From Agapetus fuscipes (lineage: Eukaryota; Arthropoda; Insecta; Trichoptera; Glossosomatidae): DNA of 64,000 nt. Below, one piece after another: positions 1 to 11,570 of the stretch. Every line of letters starts with the position of its first letter. The first letter of the stretch is position 1. Location: NCBI GenBank assembly GCA_951799405.1, contig OX637356.1, positions 11,431,229-11,495,228 of the forward strand, given 5' to 3'. The notes under the pieces are model-generated. The model saw only the letters and a program-made list of their open reading frames with translations. It did no database searches and was not told the DNA's origin. The position numbers were made by a program, and so were the translations under genes.

Positions 1-45
1 TACTAAAACAGCGCTCACCGAATAAATAGCATTTATTTATTTAAA
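1..45 (+). repeat. SINE-B tail fragment at window edge
   Basis: The first bases (aaaacagcgctcaccgaata) match the 3' part of the tRNA-derived SINE-B seen complete at 6742-7053. The rest of the copy lies outside the window. Confidence 0.6.
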
Positions 46-1308
46 TGTGGTATAGTTTTATACCTTACTTTATAAACAAATAAGTTTATTTATATCCAGA
101 TAGACACATACAATAATTTTTACTGACATATCATATTTTAATAATAATAGGTAGGTACTTAATATTATAAGTAATCGTTATTTAAGATCCTAAAAAATGT
201 TAACATAGTTTGTTTTTGGAAAAATAACATAATACGTATTACCTACATAGAAAAATGTATGATTAAAATTGAAATATAAAAATGAACAAATATTTCTGTG
301 CAACATTTTTTTAACACACATTTTTTTTTAGTATCCAAATTTGTACATTTATTCGGCCAAAAAAGATTGAAGCACAAAATTCATTTTCACATCAAATGCA
401 CTTTTTGAAAGAACATTAATTTATTAACATTTAATCAATTTTACTCTGCTTTTTTTTTACAGAATGAATTAAATATTATTATCTAGGTACAGCGTTTTTT
501 ATTGTTTAATATTCACATTTAACATAGCAATTATTATCATTATTTTCTAACATCCAAAGAAGCTTCCACGTTTAAAACAAATAATGAAATGAATATTAAC
601 ATGCAAATTAAAATATTACATCTAATTCTACAGACATATAATTGCACTAAAATAACAAACAACCTATATTTTTTATAATTAAATATTGTATATTACTACT
701 TAATTCATGTAAACTTTTTTTTTAAACAACAGAAAACAAAAATAAAAACCTACGTGTTGAAAAAATTACCTCCACAAAATTATTCATTTACTAAAAATTG
801 TAATAATACATTCTACATTTTCCTAAAAGTTATTTTACTATGAAATATTTTTTTGTGTAACTATTTACATTTATTCCTAATTGTTTAGCAATACATATTT
901 TTGTTTTAAATTCTCAATGTGCGATTATTTTGAATATTTTACTTATAATATGTACCCGTAATAATATATTTATACATTTTAATGTATTTTCCAAGCAATA
1001 AAAAAAATAGAAGTAGAAAATATTATGAAGTCTTCCATTCAGGTTACAATTTTTAGTTACAAATCATCCACTCACATATTCTCATAGAATTTCATATTAT
1101 TCATCCTTGTATTAAATATTTTTTCTTAAATTTATTTTTAAGTAAGTTACAATAGGAATACTCGCATTAAAATTTTAGGAATAAAAACATGTACTAATTT
1201 ACTTATAAAATGAACAATCCTTTAATTTTTTCAGAATTGAGATCCAAAAAAACAGACAGAGAGTATTGTTTTATTTTTCTTTTGAGCTTAAATAATTATT
1301 TACTTATG
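46..1308. other. AT-rich intergenic DNA, no gene seen
   Basis: Strongly AT-rich sequence with short homopolymer runs. I see no splice-supported coding exon, RNA gene or recognisable repeat. Confidence 0.6.
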
Positions 1309-1484
1309 ATGGGGCTTCCACACGCTTGCCAACCCATCTCAAGTCAAGCGCACAGTGTGTCGTCTAGAACATGCTAGCTGGACAAAATGAGTCCATTAGA
1401 CAAAATTTCGTCCAGCTAGCATGTTCTAGACGACACACTGTGCGCTTGACTTGAGATGGGTTGGCAAGCGTATGGAAGCCCCAT
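1309..1484. mobile_element. Fold-back element (near-perfect long hairpin)
   Basis: Two inverted arms of at least 75 bp, starting atggggcttccacacgcttg on the left and ending with its complement on the right, differ at a single visible position (cacacg versus catacg). They enclose a short spacer around gagtccattagac that is itself partly complementary. Length, symmetry and AT flanks fit a fold-back MITE; a hairpin RNA source is an alternative. Arm identity suggests recent origin or gene conversion. Confidence 0.8.
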
Positions 1485-3404
1485 GAGGATAGAAAATACA
1501 CAAAAAATAAATGATTGAATGCTACAAATTAGATTCAAGGCTATATAAAATCAATCAGAAACAGTTTTAACCTAGAAAGGGAGTTTTTGAAATAATACAT
1601 ATCATATGTACTCAGTAGGTATGTTTAAAAAATGTATGTTGAATTTTGTTGCGTGTTTTTGTTTTTTTTTATGTTTTCTTTGATTCTTTTTATTGCTTTT
1701 TTATATTTTGTAAAAACGTGTTTTTGAGATATCTATGTATGTGTATATTTGATCTAAAAAATATGTGTCTTTTGTTATTTAAGCAGTTAAGCTTTCTCCT
1801 TACATTTATTTACGATCTAACACCCAAATATTTTGATAAATTAAAAACATTGAAAATTTTTGGTGAATAAAAAAAGTTACATTGTATTAAAAAATATAAA
1901 TTTATTTACTTCTCTGTCCCTTAATTCTATACATACTTGTTTTCCAAAATTTATATTTTTAAGTTTTATTAAAAAACATCTAGGTATATTTTTACGTGAA
2001 TATCTCATACCTTAAAAAATAATTGCTGAGCAATTATTAAATGTCAAATACAGTTTTTTTTTTAAATGCAGCTCTCAAATTAAATGTTATTTTAAATATT
2101 CTTGTAATCTAAATAAATAATACAAAAACGGTTTGATTGCAAATAACTTAAATAAATGTTTTATGATTCAAATTATCATTTTTTATTTTGTGCATTAACT
2201 CAAATCTTAAAAAAAAGTCGTTGTCATTTTGTGATAATTAAAAAGAAATACCTTAAACACTCTTAGATTTATTTATTAAATTTAACGAACATGATTTTGG
2301 ATTTTGCATAATTTGAAGATATTTATGTAATTCATTAAAATGTGGTATTCTTAACGTTGTTTTTTAGATTATTGTTATGGTAGTTTTGTGCAAGTAACAG
2401 CAGTATTAGGCTATCGCCACATAGCGAAATTATTTATCACATAAATTGAAAAAAGAAATAAAATTAAATATTAAAAACTATTGATATTTTTATTGCGTGT
2501 ATTTTTTTTAATTTCATTTACATTAGTAAAAAATCTGTTATAGCAAAACTACCAGTAATCTAAAATAAAAACTACATTCATTGAGGATGAAGGAAATACG
2601 AATATAAATATTTTTTAACTTATTCTCAAAAAAATACTAAGTATACAGTTACAAGAAAAGAAAATATATGAAATATTGTAAAATTTTAATTTAGGGCTTG
2701 CAAAAAATTTAAGGTTTGTGGACAATTTATAGGGACTTAATTTTGTTATTTAAACTTTTAAAATTTATTTATCAACCCTTCAATTTACCAGATGATAAAA
2801 AATAATAAATGTGTGTGTTTTTTAAAAAATGTAATTGCTTACCTTGAAATTGATATACAAAATAAAAAACTATTTTAAGCTTATAAAGCCATAATAGACA
2901 TTACAATAAAAGTTTTTCTTTGGTGTGCGTAATCCATTATTGTTGCATTTTTAATCCTAAAATAACTTATGAATCGAAAATATTACAAATGCAGACGGTT
3001 TTGTGGAAAGAAATAGTTAATGTTATTCTCTGATTTTTTGCACAACTTAATATAAGCATTTATTATGATAGTTTTTGGAATGAAAATAAGGAAATTATTG
3101 TTGAATGAACACATCCTGTTTCTTTTTATGAATATTTTAAGAAAAGTATTAGACATTATTCATGACTTATTTTAAATTTAAACATAAAGTGAAATCTTAG
3201 GATAAGTACTATAAAATATCAATACAAGATTATTTTTAATACCAAATGAAGTTAAATATTATTAATTTGTCATTTTCATTTTGAAGCTCAAAGCCAATGG
3301 AACTATCATAAATAGAGTTTAAATTTTAATATGTTTTGATGTAATAATATATTTCATCATCTTGTCTACACATTTATACACCCGCTGATATTTAGACAGC
3401 TTTT
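1485..3404. other. AT-rich intergenic DNA, no gene seen
   Basis: Very AT-rich, with one 74-codon open frame at 1646-1870 made of T-rich codons (Phe/Leu/Tyr/Cys) that I regard as chance. It lies downstream of the minus-strand GPCR exon and may hold distal 3' UTR, but no clear end can be read. Confidence 0.5.
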
Positions 3405-3668
3405 CTACATTTGTGACGCAACATTGAAACTTTCAAGCCGTGTTTTCTTTTGTTGACATCGAGCTTTCGACAAACCCTTTTGTCCTAAACGAAGCAGGCT
3501 ACCGACGAAAGCGACCGGCCCATTGGCGACCTTGGCGATCACGGAATATGGCGCCGGCGCATCATCAAAAAGTACGACGAAGCAAGCACCGTACGAATTG
3601 TCCACCGACTGCAAGTGTGGACAAGTAATTGAACACCGGAACCGAAGCGGCTAGCTCTTTCCCAGAGC
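3405..3668 (-). other. Probable 3' UTR of the GPCR gene
   Basis: This stretch directly follows the GPCR stop codon on the minus strand and is clearly more GC-rich than the DNA beyond it, resembling the coding exon in composition. Open frames occur on both strands here (62 and 69 codons) but neither has recognisable domains, so I read it as untranslated sequence. Confidence 0.45.
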
Positions 3669-4440
3669 TTACACTCCGGAATTGTTGTAGATGAAGGAAA
3701 CGGCTGTTCCATCGTGGCCAGGAGGTGACCTGCGGCTTATGGACGTGTTATTGTTATGGTGGTAGTGAGAGGACTTCCTCATCGAAGTGCTTGAAGACAT
3801 CAGAGCAACAGTTTCATAATACCGCAGTCTGCCGCAGCATTTCTTGCTCTTGATGATGGCAACGAAACCTCTCCTGTACTTCTTATTGAAGAACGCATAC
3901 AGGATCGGATTGATGCAGGAATTTGAAGAGCCCAACCATTGAGCGATTGGTGTGGCAATTGGAAGGATTTCCTCCTCCCATGGCTCAATCTCACCTCCAA
4001 ACTTGATCCTTGCAAAGATGACATAAAGTGGCAACCAGGAGAGAACAAACAAAATAACTACAGCGACCAGCATTTTTACAACCTTGACCTTTGATTTCTG
4101 CTGCATGCGTTCCATTTGAGCATCCTTTGTGTCGGAAGGGATTGTCCGCTTCCATACTTTGATCCAAATGAGGATGTAACACATGGAGATGAGGATCATT
4201 GGCAGGATGTAAAAGAAGAGGACGTTGGCAATGAGGAAGTAGAGAGGTCCGTTGAGGTGATCTGGCCAGACTTCTAGGCAGAGTTTGGTGTCTGGAGCAT
4301 CTTGAAAGATGACCACCAAGTCGAAATAAAGCGCCCACGGAATGGTTGTGGTAAGAGCGATGACCCAAATGACGAAAATCATGAGGCGAGCTCGTCTCTT
4401 GGTGATTTGGCACTTTAAAGGCCACCATATGGCGAGGAAT
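3669..4440 (-). CDS. SIFaR: SIFamide-receptor-like neuropeptide GPCR, last coding exon
   Basis: C-terminal part of a class A neuropeptide GPCR. The exon opens after a splice acceptor (ccttgttccag, reading minus) with a split Arg codon, then [18 protein letters not shown], the intracellular loop 2 that follows the DRY-type motif. About 256 residues follow: TM4 (residues 20-41), extracellular loop 2 with the conserved Cys in KLCLEVW, TM5, a basic loop 3, TM6 with [12 protein letters not shown]7 with [14 protein letters not shown] (NPxxY motif), helix 8 NKKYRRGF and a Cys pair (KKCC) suited to palmitoylation. The tail is Ser/His-rich and ends at TAA. The loop 2 and TM7 sequences match, from memory, the insect SIFamide receptor, a Gq-type receptor acting in feeding, sleep and courtship circuits. 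N-terminus, TM1-TM3 and promoter are not found in the window. Another neuropeptide FF-like receptor is the main alternative. Confidence 0.85.
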
Positions 4441-5043
4441 CTGGAACAAGGAAAATTGAAAAATTAATTCACTTGGAGTACGAGAAAAAAATAGAGAATT
4501 TTAATCTGCAAAGGGGGCAAGGACGATTAGAAGAAAAAAAGTGTAAGAAAAAAATGTACAAAAATGAATACAAGTTGAATTTATGACATTCTAAATTGAA
4601 AGAATTTGCATACTGTGAACTTTAAAGTTTAGAGAGGAAACCCATGTTTTTTTCTTCGTAACGATATTTTAATGTTCCTTTCTTTTTTGTATAATTTTAC
4701 AATACGTTGCTTACAAAGAAAAATAAGCAATTTATGAACTCCATTTAATGAGACACTATTTATGTAAACAGGACTCGGTATTTTAAGGACATTTATTATA
4801 CGTAGATTAAAAATTAGACATATAAATATAGAACAGAAAACAATGTATAATACAAGAAGTTTTACAAATATAACATGTTGATTTTTTTTTTAGAGACGAA
4901 ATAAAAAAAAAAAAAATTTTTGAATCCTTGGCCTACCCCACTAAAGCCTCTCAGTGTGAGGTCAGTTTGGAAGTAAAATATCGTTGATAAACATCGATCA
5001 TACTTGAAAATGAAACCAGCCAGCATCCTGAGTATACAACTTA
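4441..5043 (-). other. Intron of the GPCR gene, AT-rich
   Basis: Sequence upstream (minus sense) of the acceptor of the GPCR exon. The polypyrimidine tract and acceptor (ttgttccag) are visible at 4441-4450. No further GPCR exon is recognisable here or elsewhere, so the intron probably runs out of the window. Confidence 0.55.
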
Positions 5044-5360
5044 GCTCAACCATAGCGTATACAAACAAATGTATTGAAATGGAAACAGCACGTTTACCGA
5101 GCGTTTTAGTTTTAGTACGACTTTTGGTGTTGGTTGACTTTCAACGTAAAATTATACAACTTTTTTCACACCATTTTTTTCAATCATTGCAATTACTCAC
5201 GTTTATCCCGTCCAGCTGTACTTGTGAAAATTATACACTGCAAGGTGCCAGTTCGTCAAGAATAAAACAAGCTTTTTAGCATAAATGTATGGAAACTGGA
5301 ACGCTCACTAGAGGCGCGGTTTTGGTTTAGATACATTTTTCGGTATACGCTATGGTTGAG
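5044..5360. mobile_element. MITE-D, long copy
   Basis: Inverted ends ctcaaccatagcgtatac (5044-5061) and gtatacgctatggttgag (5343-5360) are perfect complements over 18 bp. Inside each end the motif gcgcc...agtgagcgttt recurs. The same ends occur in shorter, diverged copies elsewhere in the window. Confidence 0.75.
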
Positions 5361-6402
5361 TTTTTACTTGATGTTAAAATGGCAATTATGTATACTATAT
5401 TGCGTTACATTGAGTTTTAAGGCGTAACTCATCGTGACACCAGCAGATATGTACGTAGGTATCTTTAACAAGATAATGTGTATCTTGTGATCTCGTAAGA
5501 TGGTTTAAATTTATGTTCATTAATTGCTGTGAATTTTTGGGAATAATTTCAACCGTAGAGGCTAAAAAATGCAATGAAGGTTATCTTTTGATTTGAAATG
5601 TTGGCGCCTAAATATGTATAAATAAAGATAGTTAAAAAAAACTTCTTATATATTTTCGGTGTTTATGTAGTTAAATGCATGGAGGAAGTATTAAATGGAG
5701 GGGTCGTACATGTGATTTAGTACCAATCAACATGATTCACCGTCTTTGACACCATACACTGTTTATAATGCTGTCTCGCTCACGACATATGAAGTGCTTT
5801 TCTCATTTTCTATGTAAGCAACGTGTCTCTACTCCGTCTTCAATCTATTTACAAATCACCAAGGAAACACATGAAATCACTATGGTAACGGATTTGTTAG
5901 TAGTGTTGTTGCAAGTATGAAGATATCTGATAAATTCCGAATTCAAAAATGTTCCCACCTCATTGTGTACGGAATGATTTTCACAAGTATCTATTACCGC
6001 GAGCATAGAAGTTACATACTTGAAGAAGCAAGTACCTATATATTTGAACATCACTAGTTCTAGAAATGGCTGTCACTTTCGCGAAAAAAATATTTCGACA
6101 CACGAAAAATAAATTTTATCAACGTAATCATATAGAATAGTGATTAAAGTGAAATATTATTCCATGTTCTATAACACATTTACTCTTATTTGTTGGCACG
6201 TTTAGAAAATACCCAGTTTGGCATTTATATGTTTTTTTTTCCAATTAGGTAACACACCTGTTCACAGTTGGAAGGTTACCGATAGACTGAATTTGGATTT
6301 TTGTGTGATGAGTGGGGTAGCGTATTTCTAATTCTCAAAGGATTGATTCCTTAGCCCATCCAGTTCTATATATCCATGGTTAAATGGACATTACTTTTTT
6401 TG
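5361..6402. other. AT-rich DNA, nothing recognised
   Basis: No exon, RNA gene or known repeat recognised. A 69-codon minus frame at 5845-6054 lacks motifs and splice context. Confidence 0.5.
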
Positions 6403-6560
6403 TCCCTTGACTTTTTAAGATTGGTATAAGTCGGACCATACGTTCTGTATTTTTTTCCCCCTTGCCAATGTCACCCTTGTTTCAGGTTTTCAGTTTTCTG
6501 GATAGGTCGGCAAGAATCACAAGGTATTTGTTCATTTAAGATACGGGTCCAAATACTTTT
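6403..6560 (+). repeat. Repeat A, degenerate copy
   Basis: Recognisable core (ttgccaatgtcaccct, ggtcggcaagaatcac, ttcatttaaga) of the repeat A family, with many substitutions and a missing 3' end. Confidence 0.65.
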
Positions 6561-6741
6561 TCAAATCAAATGAAATTCATTTTTCTTATAGACTATCGGA
6601 ATACGAGTATGTTCATATTTTAAAACCAGATTTGACAATACTTAACACATGTACTTGAAAAACAAGGTACCTACTTCATTCATTGATTTTTTTTCGAGAT
6701 ATTATTTTACTTTCAAAAATAATGTTTTTAGTACACTAACA

Positions 6742-7053
6742 GACCGGTTCGTAGCTCAGTGGTAACACTGCGGACTCTGAATGGGAAGGTTGTGGGTTCG
6801 ATTTCCGGCGGAGCACAAAAAATATACCATTTATATTTTCATATTTGCTCTTCGCTGGGTTGAAAAATTCATACAACCTTTACCAAATACCGGTCACTGA
6901 AAGGTCCATCCAACCTTACAACAACTGGGTCTTGCTTGAGAATTGGCGCTTTCTACAGCGACGACCAAGCTCGCACAGGGCTCTTGAGGATTGATACACA
7001 CAAAAACAGCGCTCACCAAATAAATCATCCTAATATTATTATTATTATTATTA
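6742..7053 (+). mobile_element. SINE-B, full-length tRNA-derived SINE
   Basis: The head is tRNA-like: pol III A box tagctcagtgg (6752-6762), an anticodon-loop region cggactctgaat like tRNA-Gln(CTG), and B box ggttcgattt (6795-6804). A body of ~180 bp follows, then cacaaaaacagcgctcacca and a (TTA)n tail. The tail block resembles the end of the L2-type LINE in this window (aacggcgct followed by ATC repeats), suggesting that LINE's machinery mobilises it. Not a functional tRNA gene. Confidence 0.85.
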
Positions 7054-7107
7054 GCCATGATTAGCAATTACCAAGCACGTTGAGCGCTCTTGAGGAGTAA
7101 ATGACGC

Positions 7108-7212
7108 TTATCCTTTACCAATGACCGGTCACCAAAGGTCCATCCAGCCTTACAGCAACTGGGTCTTGTTTGAGAATTGGCGCTTTGTAGCGACGACGAT
7201 CAAGCTCGTAAA
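7108..7212 (+). repeat. SINE-B body fragment
   Basis: Body segment of SINE-B (accggtcaccaaaggtccat to caagctcg), cut at its 3' side exactly where a SINE-C head starts, so SINE-C appears to have inserted into it. Confidence 0.75.
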
Positions 7213-7487
7213 AAGGTCGATAGCTCAATTGGTAGAATGCTTGAATTCCATGCCGAGAGCAAGGGTTCGATCTCAAAGGTTTACTCAGCCTTCACAAAAA
7301 AATGAGAATTAGCCCCCCCGGGAGCGGGGAAACCCCCACTTCAACTGAAAGTGGTTGGTGTGAGGCCGGCCCCCTTACCTGTTAAAATAAATAGGTCCCG
7401 AAGCGCCACACGCGACCCCTTCGGGGATAACGCAGGCAAGAAGTTACACTATATGTGTAGCTTAGTTGCAAAAAAAAAAAAAAAAAC
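7213..7487 (+). mobile_element. SINE-C, tRNA-derived SINE
   Basis: tRNA-like head with A box tagctcaattgg and B box gggttcgatctc, then the family body with the palindromes around acttcaactgaaagtgg, the block cgaccccttcggggataac and the end atgtgtagcttagttgc, closed by a run of A. Inserted in a SINE-B body. Confidence 0.85.
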
Positions 7488-7933
7488 ACCTTGTTTTCTT
7501 TTACCTCATCCACAGTATGTATGTAAGCACTATTAAAACTTTTTTTTTACAAAATTATTTTTCACTTCTAAGGCCTATCAGAAGGTAAAAAAAATAAAAC
7601 GTTTCCACAAGCCGAGAGTCTTTGGTAAAAGAAATGAAAGTTTTAAAAACATACTTCAAGATCTTCTGACACCCAAGCAGTATTGACAGACATTGCAGTA
7701 TATTGAAGAGGCCTATAGGTACTCAGGAGTAGGTGGCCGAAGGCTGATAATGATGCTGATGAGTGGGGACACGTATATTTGCGTATTTTCTCATTTCTCA
7801 AGCTGTCATTCACTTGTCTACTTGCAAAAATATTTTCGCAACACATGTTGAATACGTATTATTTAAATAAATTGAATGCAAAAAAGGGGCTCTGCAATTA
7901 TTTGTACCTGTAATTACTTGACTTATAGGTTGG
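7488..7933. other. No feature recognised
   Basis: Mixed sequence between SINE-C and repeat A. A 67-codon minus frame at 7643-7846 has no recognisable motif. Confidence 0.5.
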
Positions 7934-8191
7934 TCCTTGACTTATAGGTTGGTATGCGGCTGACCACCCATGCTGTAAAAATGGTTCACTTTACCAATGT
8001 CATCCCTGTTTCAGGGAAGGACGGCAAGAGTTGCAAGGTGTATGTCCATTTAAGATTTGGTTTTTATGTTGTAGGTTCACATGAGGCATGTGCAAGCGCG
8101 AACTTGTACGTGTCTGGTTGAGAGAATGCATGTAATGTGAATCTCCAATTCAACATATCTTTGCAACTTAGATCAGATTAGATAAGATTAG
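7934..8191 (+). repeat. Repeat A, near full-length
   Basis: Runs from tccttgacttataggttggt to gcaacttagatcagattaga. The first 20 bp are partly duplicated immediately upstream (acttgacttataggttgg). Open frames inside repeat A copies are not genes. Confidence 0.85.
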
Positions 8192-8205
8192 AAAAGTATA
8201 CAACT

Positions 8206-8316
8206 TTGAGTTTGAGCTACTGCGTTTTATACAAATGTAGTGATACAAAAATAACGGCTTCTAGTGAGAGTTTTAGTTTGCATGCATTTTTAGTAAAACG
8301 CTACTGTTGAGTTGAA
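8206..8316. mobile_element. MITE-D, short palindromic copy
   Basis: About 110 bp with the ends tttgagctactgcgttttat and gtaaaacgctactgttgagt and the central ttctagtgagagttttag. The short form of the family is an imperfect palindrome throughout. Confidence 0.65.
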
Positions 8317-8356
8317 TGAAATGTGGCTTACTTGGGGTACTGCGCGGTAAATCGAT

Positions 8357-8747
8357 CCTCCAGTGCTTGTTTGGCTTATCATTCAAAGATGAGCTTTCAA
8401 TGGAATTGTCTTAAGAATCACACTTACACAATCTGAGCTAAGAAAGTCTTATCTCTCTCCTTTTAAGAAAGTCTTATCCATGATCGGAGAGGGCCTTTGA
8501 GGTGTGACACACACAAAAAAGGCGCTCTCTTATCGTATTATTTGTAATTAAAAATAAATTAGCCTGTTATAATAATAATAATAAATAAACATAAAACACG
8601 ATATTGTGAGAGCTGCTCTAAATATTTTTTAAATCAATTTCTAGTTTTCATTAGACACATTGGTAAAGTATGTAGGTACACATACAAACATTGTTCATGT
8701 GAAATTACCTCTGATGGAGATGAGACAAACAAGCACTAAGAAGACGA
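8357..8747 (-). mobile_element. MITE-A copy with a SINE-B tail inside
   Basis: Inverted ends: ctccagtgcttgtttggctt at the left, and on the minus strand cttagtgcttgtttgtctca at the right. The interior matches the other MITE-A copies (tgagctaagaaa, gtgagagctgctct, acatacaaacattgttcatg). It is split at about 8470-8590 by a SINE-B-related tail. On the minus strand the right end creates a deceptive signal-peptide-like frame. Confidence 0.8.
8470..8590 (+). repeat. SINE-B-like tail inserted in MITE-A
   Basis: Contains tccatgatcggagagggcct, ttgaggtgtgacacacacaa, aaggcgctctcttatc and a short (TAA)n end. A near-identical tail stands at 49363-49475. Confidence 0.7.
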
Positions 8748-8821
8748 AATGATACTTCATTTTGTAGGACCCTATCGTATTGAATACTTAATTGTACGTT
8801 TGAGTCATGTGAAAAGTAAAG

Positions 8822-8947
8822 AATCAAAGACGGCGATCTAGGATTTATCTGAAAGTGAGATAAATGCAAGGGAATTATAAGAGATATTTCCTACGATTAG
8901 ATATATTTAAATAATATTAAAAAATCCTACATTGCCACATTTGATTG
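8822..8947. mobile_element. MITE-E copy
   Basis: Inverted ends tcaaagacggcgatctagga and, as complement, tcaaatgtggcaatgtagga bound about 125 bp of AT-rich DNA. Same ends as the copies at 32.66, 36.96 and 43.84 kb. Confidence 0.6.
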
Positions 8948-9257
8948 TAAAAGATTCCTATGTAGAACTTTGACTTAAGTTTATTGTGAAACTTTTGACT
9001 TAAGTCAAAGGGCATTACTTTAATCGTCTCAAATTGCACAAGACATGTACTTATGTGCTTAAGGTTTTTGTTGTGAAATAAAGACCTTATTTTTTTTTTG
9101 CAAAATTTGCGTGACTAGCGATTATGCAATTTGCAGCGTTTAAAAAATTAAATTAAGCCCAAATTTATTAAAATTATGACGTATGTACGCTGGTTAACCT
9201 ATAAGCGACCTTAATATTTAAAAAAAATGTGAAATTTCTGTGAGCTTATTTTTTTAA

Positions 9258-9440
9258 TAAAGCGCCAATTCTCAAGCAAGATCCAATTGCTGTAAAGCTG
9301 GATGGATCGTTGATGACTGAAAGCTAGAGAAGAACATACTATGAAAAATAAAATACGTCATGTTGTGCTCCGACGGAAATCGAACCCACGACCTTTCGAT
9401 TATGCAAAAGCGTTAACCACTAAGCCGCAAACCGGTCAAA
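9258..9440 (-). mobile_element. SINE-B, head and body
   Basis: Minus-oriented SINE-B. The tRNA-like head ends at about 9440 (accggttt), the B-box complement gaaatcgaacc is clear, and the body reaches agcgccaattctcaagcaag. The (TTA)n tail is missing. Confidence 0.75.
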
Positions 9441-9834
9441 ATGTAAATACTTTTTATTGCTTTTACTTATACATTTTTAAAATTGACGTAAATTATAGTA
9501 CGGCCACTACATCACGGCAGATGTTATTTATTTTTTACGAATGATTAAATAACAGTCGAAATTTATTCGACAACGTCTCTCATTAATTTCAATTCAAAGC
9601 TCCCTGGAGGTGTATTGTAAAAACGGGTATTCGAGTACAGGTGCACCATACAACAGTGCTTCCTAAAGTTTTCCGATCAAGGACCACTTTCACTGTTTTG
9701 AAGTATCACATTGTTTTTTTTTCTCATGCACAGCAAGGCTTTAGGATTAAATACCGGTTTAATCTGAACGTAGGGTAGAATACCCTGTACTTTTTCAAAT
9801 ATGCTCTTAGTTAATCTGCATATACCAAAAACCT
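9441..9834. other. No feature recognised
   Basis: Includes a short segment of unclear origin around 9640-9720 (cttcctaaagttttccgatc). No gene or clear repeat. Confidence 0.4.
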
Positions 9835-9910
9835 ACCCCAAAAGTACTCCCAGCCTGGTAGGGCCCTTGAGGTGTGCTACACACAAAAACGGCGCTTTTC
9901 AAATAAATCG
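9835..9910 (+). repeat. SINE-B 3' fragment
   Basis: cccttgaggtgtgctacaca followed by aaaaacggcgctt and aataaatc, the SINE-B tail, without the trinucleotide run. Confidence 0.6.
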
Positions 9911-9916
9911 TCCATT

Positions 9917-9943
9917 TATATATATATACATATATATATATCA
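9917..9943. repeat. (TA)n microsatellite
   Basis: Alternating TA with one CA interruption, just behind the SINE-B fragment. Confidence 0.8.
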
Positions 9944-10027
9944 TCTTTGCGAAATCAGCGTTAACTAGTCACAAGGCGGAAACCAATTGTCGCGTAAACA
10001 AAGAGTTCAACAAAACAATTATCCTGA

Positions 10028-10100
10028 AATGTATAAATTGCCACGCTCATTATTGCCACGTATATATTGCCACGCTCATGTATATATTACCACGACAGTT
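10028..10100. repeat. Short minisatellite (tattgccacgctcatgta)
   Basis: Four irregular repeats of the core attgccacg / attaccacg separated by tatata stretches. Confidence 0.6.
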
Positions 10101-10236
10101 TCTTATGAATGGCATATTTTAGTGTTGGAATTCTCATTTTTATGTTAAGAGTTCTGATTTTTTTTTAGGAATAAACGCATCGTTGAAGCTTAGATTATAT
10201 TTTTCCTTATGATTTTTCTTTTGTGCGCGTTGCCTT

Positions 10237-10480
10237 TCCTTGACTTATAGGTTGGTATGAGGCTGATCACTCATACTGTAAAAAATGGTTCATTTTGCCA
10301 ATGTCACCCCTGTGTCAGGGAAGCTCGGCAAAAGTTGTAGAGCTTATGTCCATTTGAGGTTTGGATTTTATTTGTAGGTACACATTTAGCATTTGTAAGC
10401 GCGAACTGCACGTGCTTATTTGTGGGCATGCATCTGAGAGCTTTAAATAAATATATCTTTGCAACTTAGATTTTAGATTA
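10237..10480 (+). repeat. Repeat A, near full-length
   Basis: From tccttgacttataggttggt to gcaacttagattttagatta, with the usual internal blocks (gccaatgtcacccctgtgtc, gcgcgaactgcacgtgctta). Confidence 0.85.
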
Positions 10481-11332
10481 AAGATAGCATGCACCTCTTA
10501 CAATTGAGTCTCATGGGCCACGAATAGTCCACAGACCACCGTTTTGGAACAACTGTTCCATACCTTCAGGTTGCAAGCGAACCTACAATAATAAAAAATT
10601 GCAACACTTAAAACGAGAGCGCTCGTTGCCAAATTGACAAGTTACTTCGGACGGACTGTACAAGATTTATTTATTTTACGCTGCCTTAAAAGTATCTTGG
10701 AAGATTTAATATTTCAGTTATCCTCTTATTAACAAGGCAAATGTATGAAGTGGAATATATAAGTAAAAATATATTTTGTTACATTTTTTATAAGACATAC
10801 ATTTGGCCAGCTTTTCAATTCAACCCTCCCTTTCTTCAATGATAATTGAAAGGTTGGTTGGCAGCGATGTTCATCCATATTTTTAACCCTTCCTCCCTAT
10901 GCAAGGTGATTCTTTTGAGCTCCTCTTATGACGTTATGCTTATTACTCTTATGACTTACAGTTCACAAATTAGCTCTTATGACGTATGACAGGTCATTTT
11001 GCATTTTGATTGTTCAAATTCTATGCTATACATAATGGGATAATATGTGGAGTACTTTAATAATTTGTAGTCATAATTTTTTGTGCCAATTATTCTCGCA
11101 AAAAAGATGAAAAATTTATCAAAATGAATCAATCTTTGAAAGTGACATTTTTTCTTTTAATTGTAAAAGATATCATGTGATCAAAGAAACGTTCGTTGCT
11201 TAGATAACCATGAAGGATTTTTCATTTATCACACAAAAAGTACGAAAGAATATTTAAAAGAAATATCCTATGATGCTGTTGATTTAAGTGTGAGCATCTT
11301 CATTCTTCGCGCTTACATAAAAATAGGTACTA
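10481..11332. other. No feature recognised
   Basis: About 850 bp with no recognised repeat or exon. A tctcttatgacgt motif recurs irregularly at 10921-10990. Confidence 0.45.
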
Positions 11333-11570
11333 TCTAAAATCTAAGTTGCAGAGATATATTGAAATTTAAGGCTCTCAAATGCATGCCCACAAACAAACAC
11401 GTGTAGTTTGTGCTTACAAATGCGGAATGTGTACTTACAAATAAAATCCAAACCTCAAATTAACATAAGCCTTACAATTTTTGCCAACCTTCCCTAACAC
11501 AGGGGTGGCAAAGTGAACTATTTTTTACAGTATGGGTGGTCAGCCTCATACCAACCTATAAGTCAAGGAA
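11333..11570 (-). repeat. Repeat A, near full-length
   Basis: Minus-oriented: complement of the 3' end at the left (aaaatctaagttgcagag) and of the 5' end at the right (ccaacctataagtcaaggaa). Confidence 0.85.

Noticed and set aside
1646..1870. 74-codon Phe/Cys-rich plus frame
   Set aside because: Follows directly from T-rich composition; no start context or motif.
3405..3628. Overlapping frames on both strands after the GPCR stop
   Set aside because: More likely GC-richer 3' UTR; neither frame has a domain or regulatory context.
8709..8760. Signal-peptide-like minus exon (MKYHFVFLVLVCLISIR) followed by a gtaatt donor
   Set aside because: It coincides with the terminal inverted repeat of MITE-A; related sequence at 11.9, 31.1 and 44.3 kb shows it is transposon end, and those copies lack the ATG.
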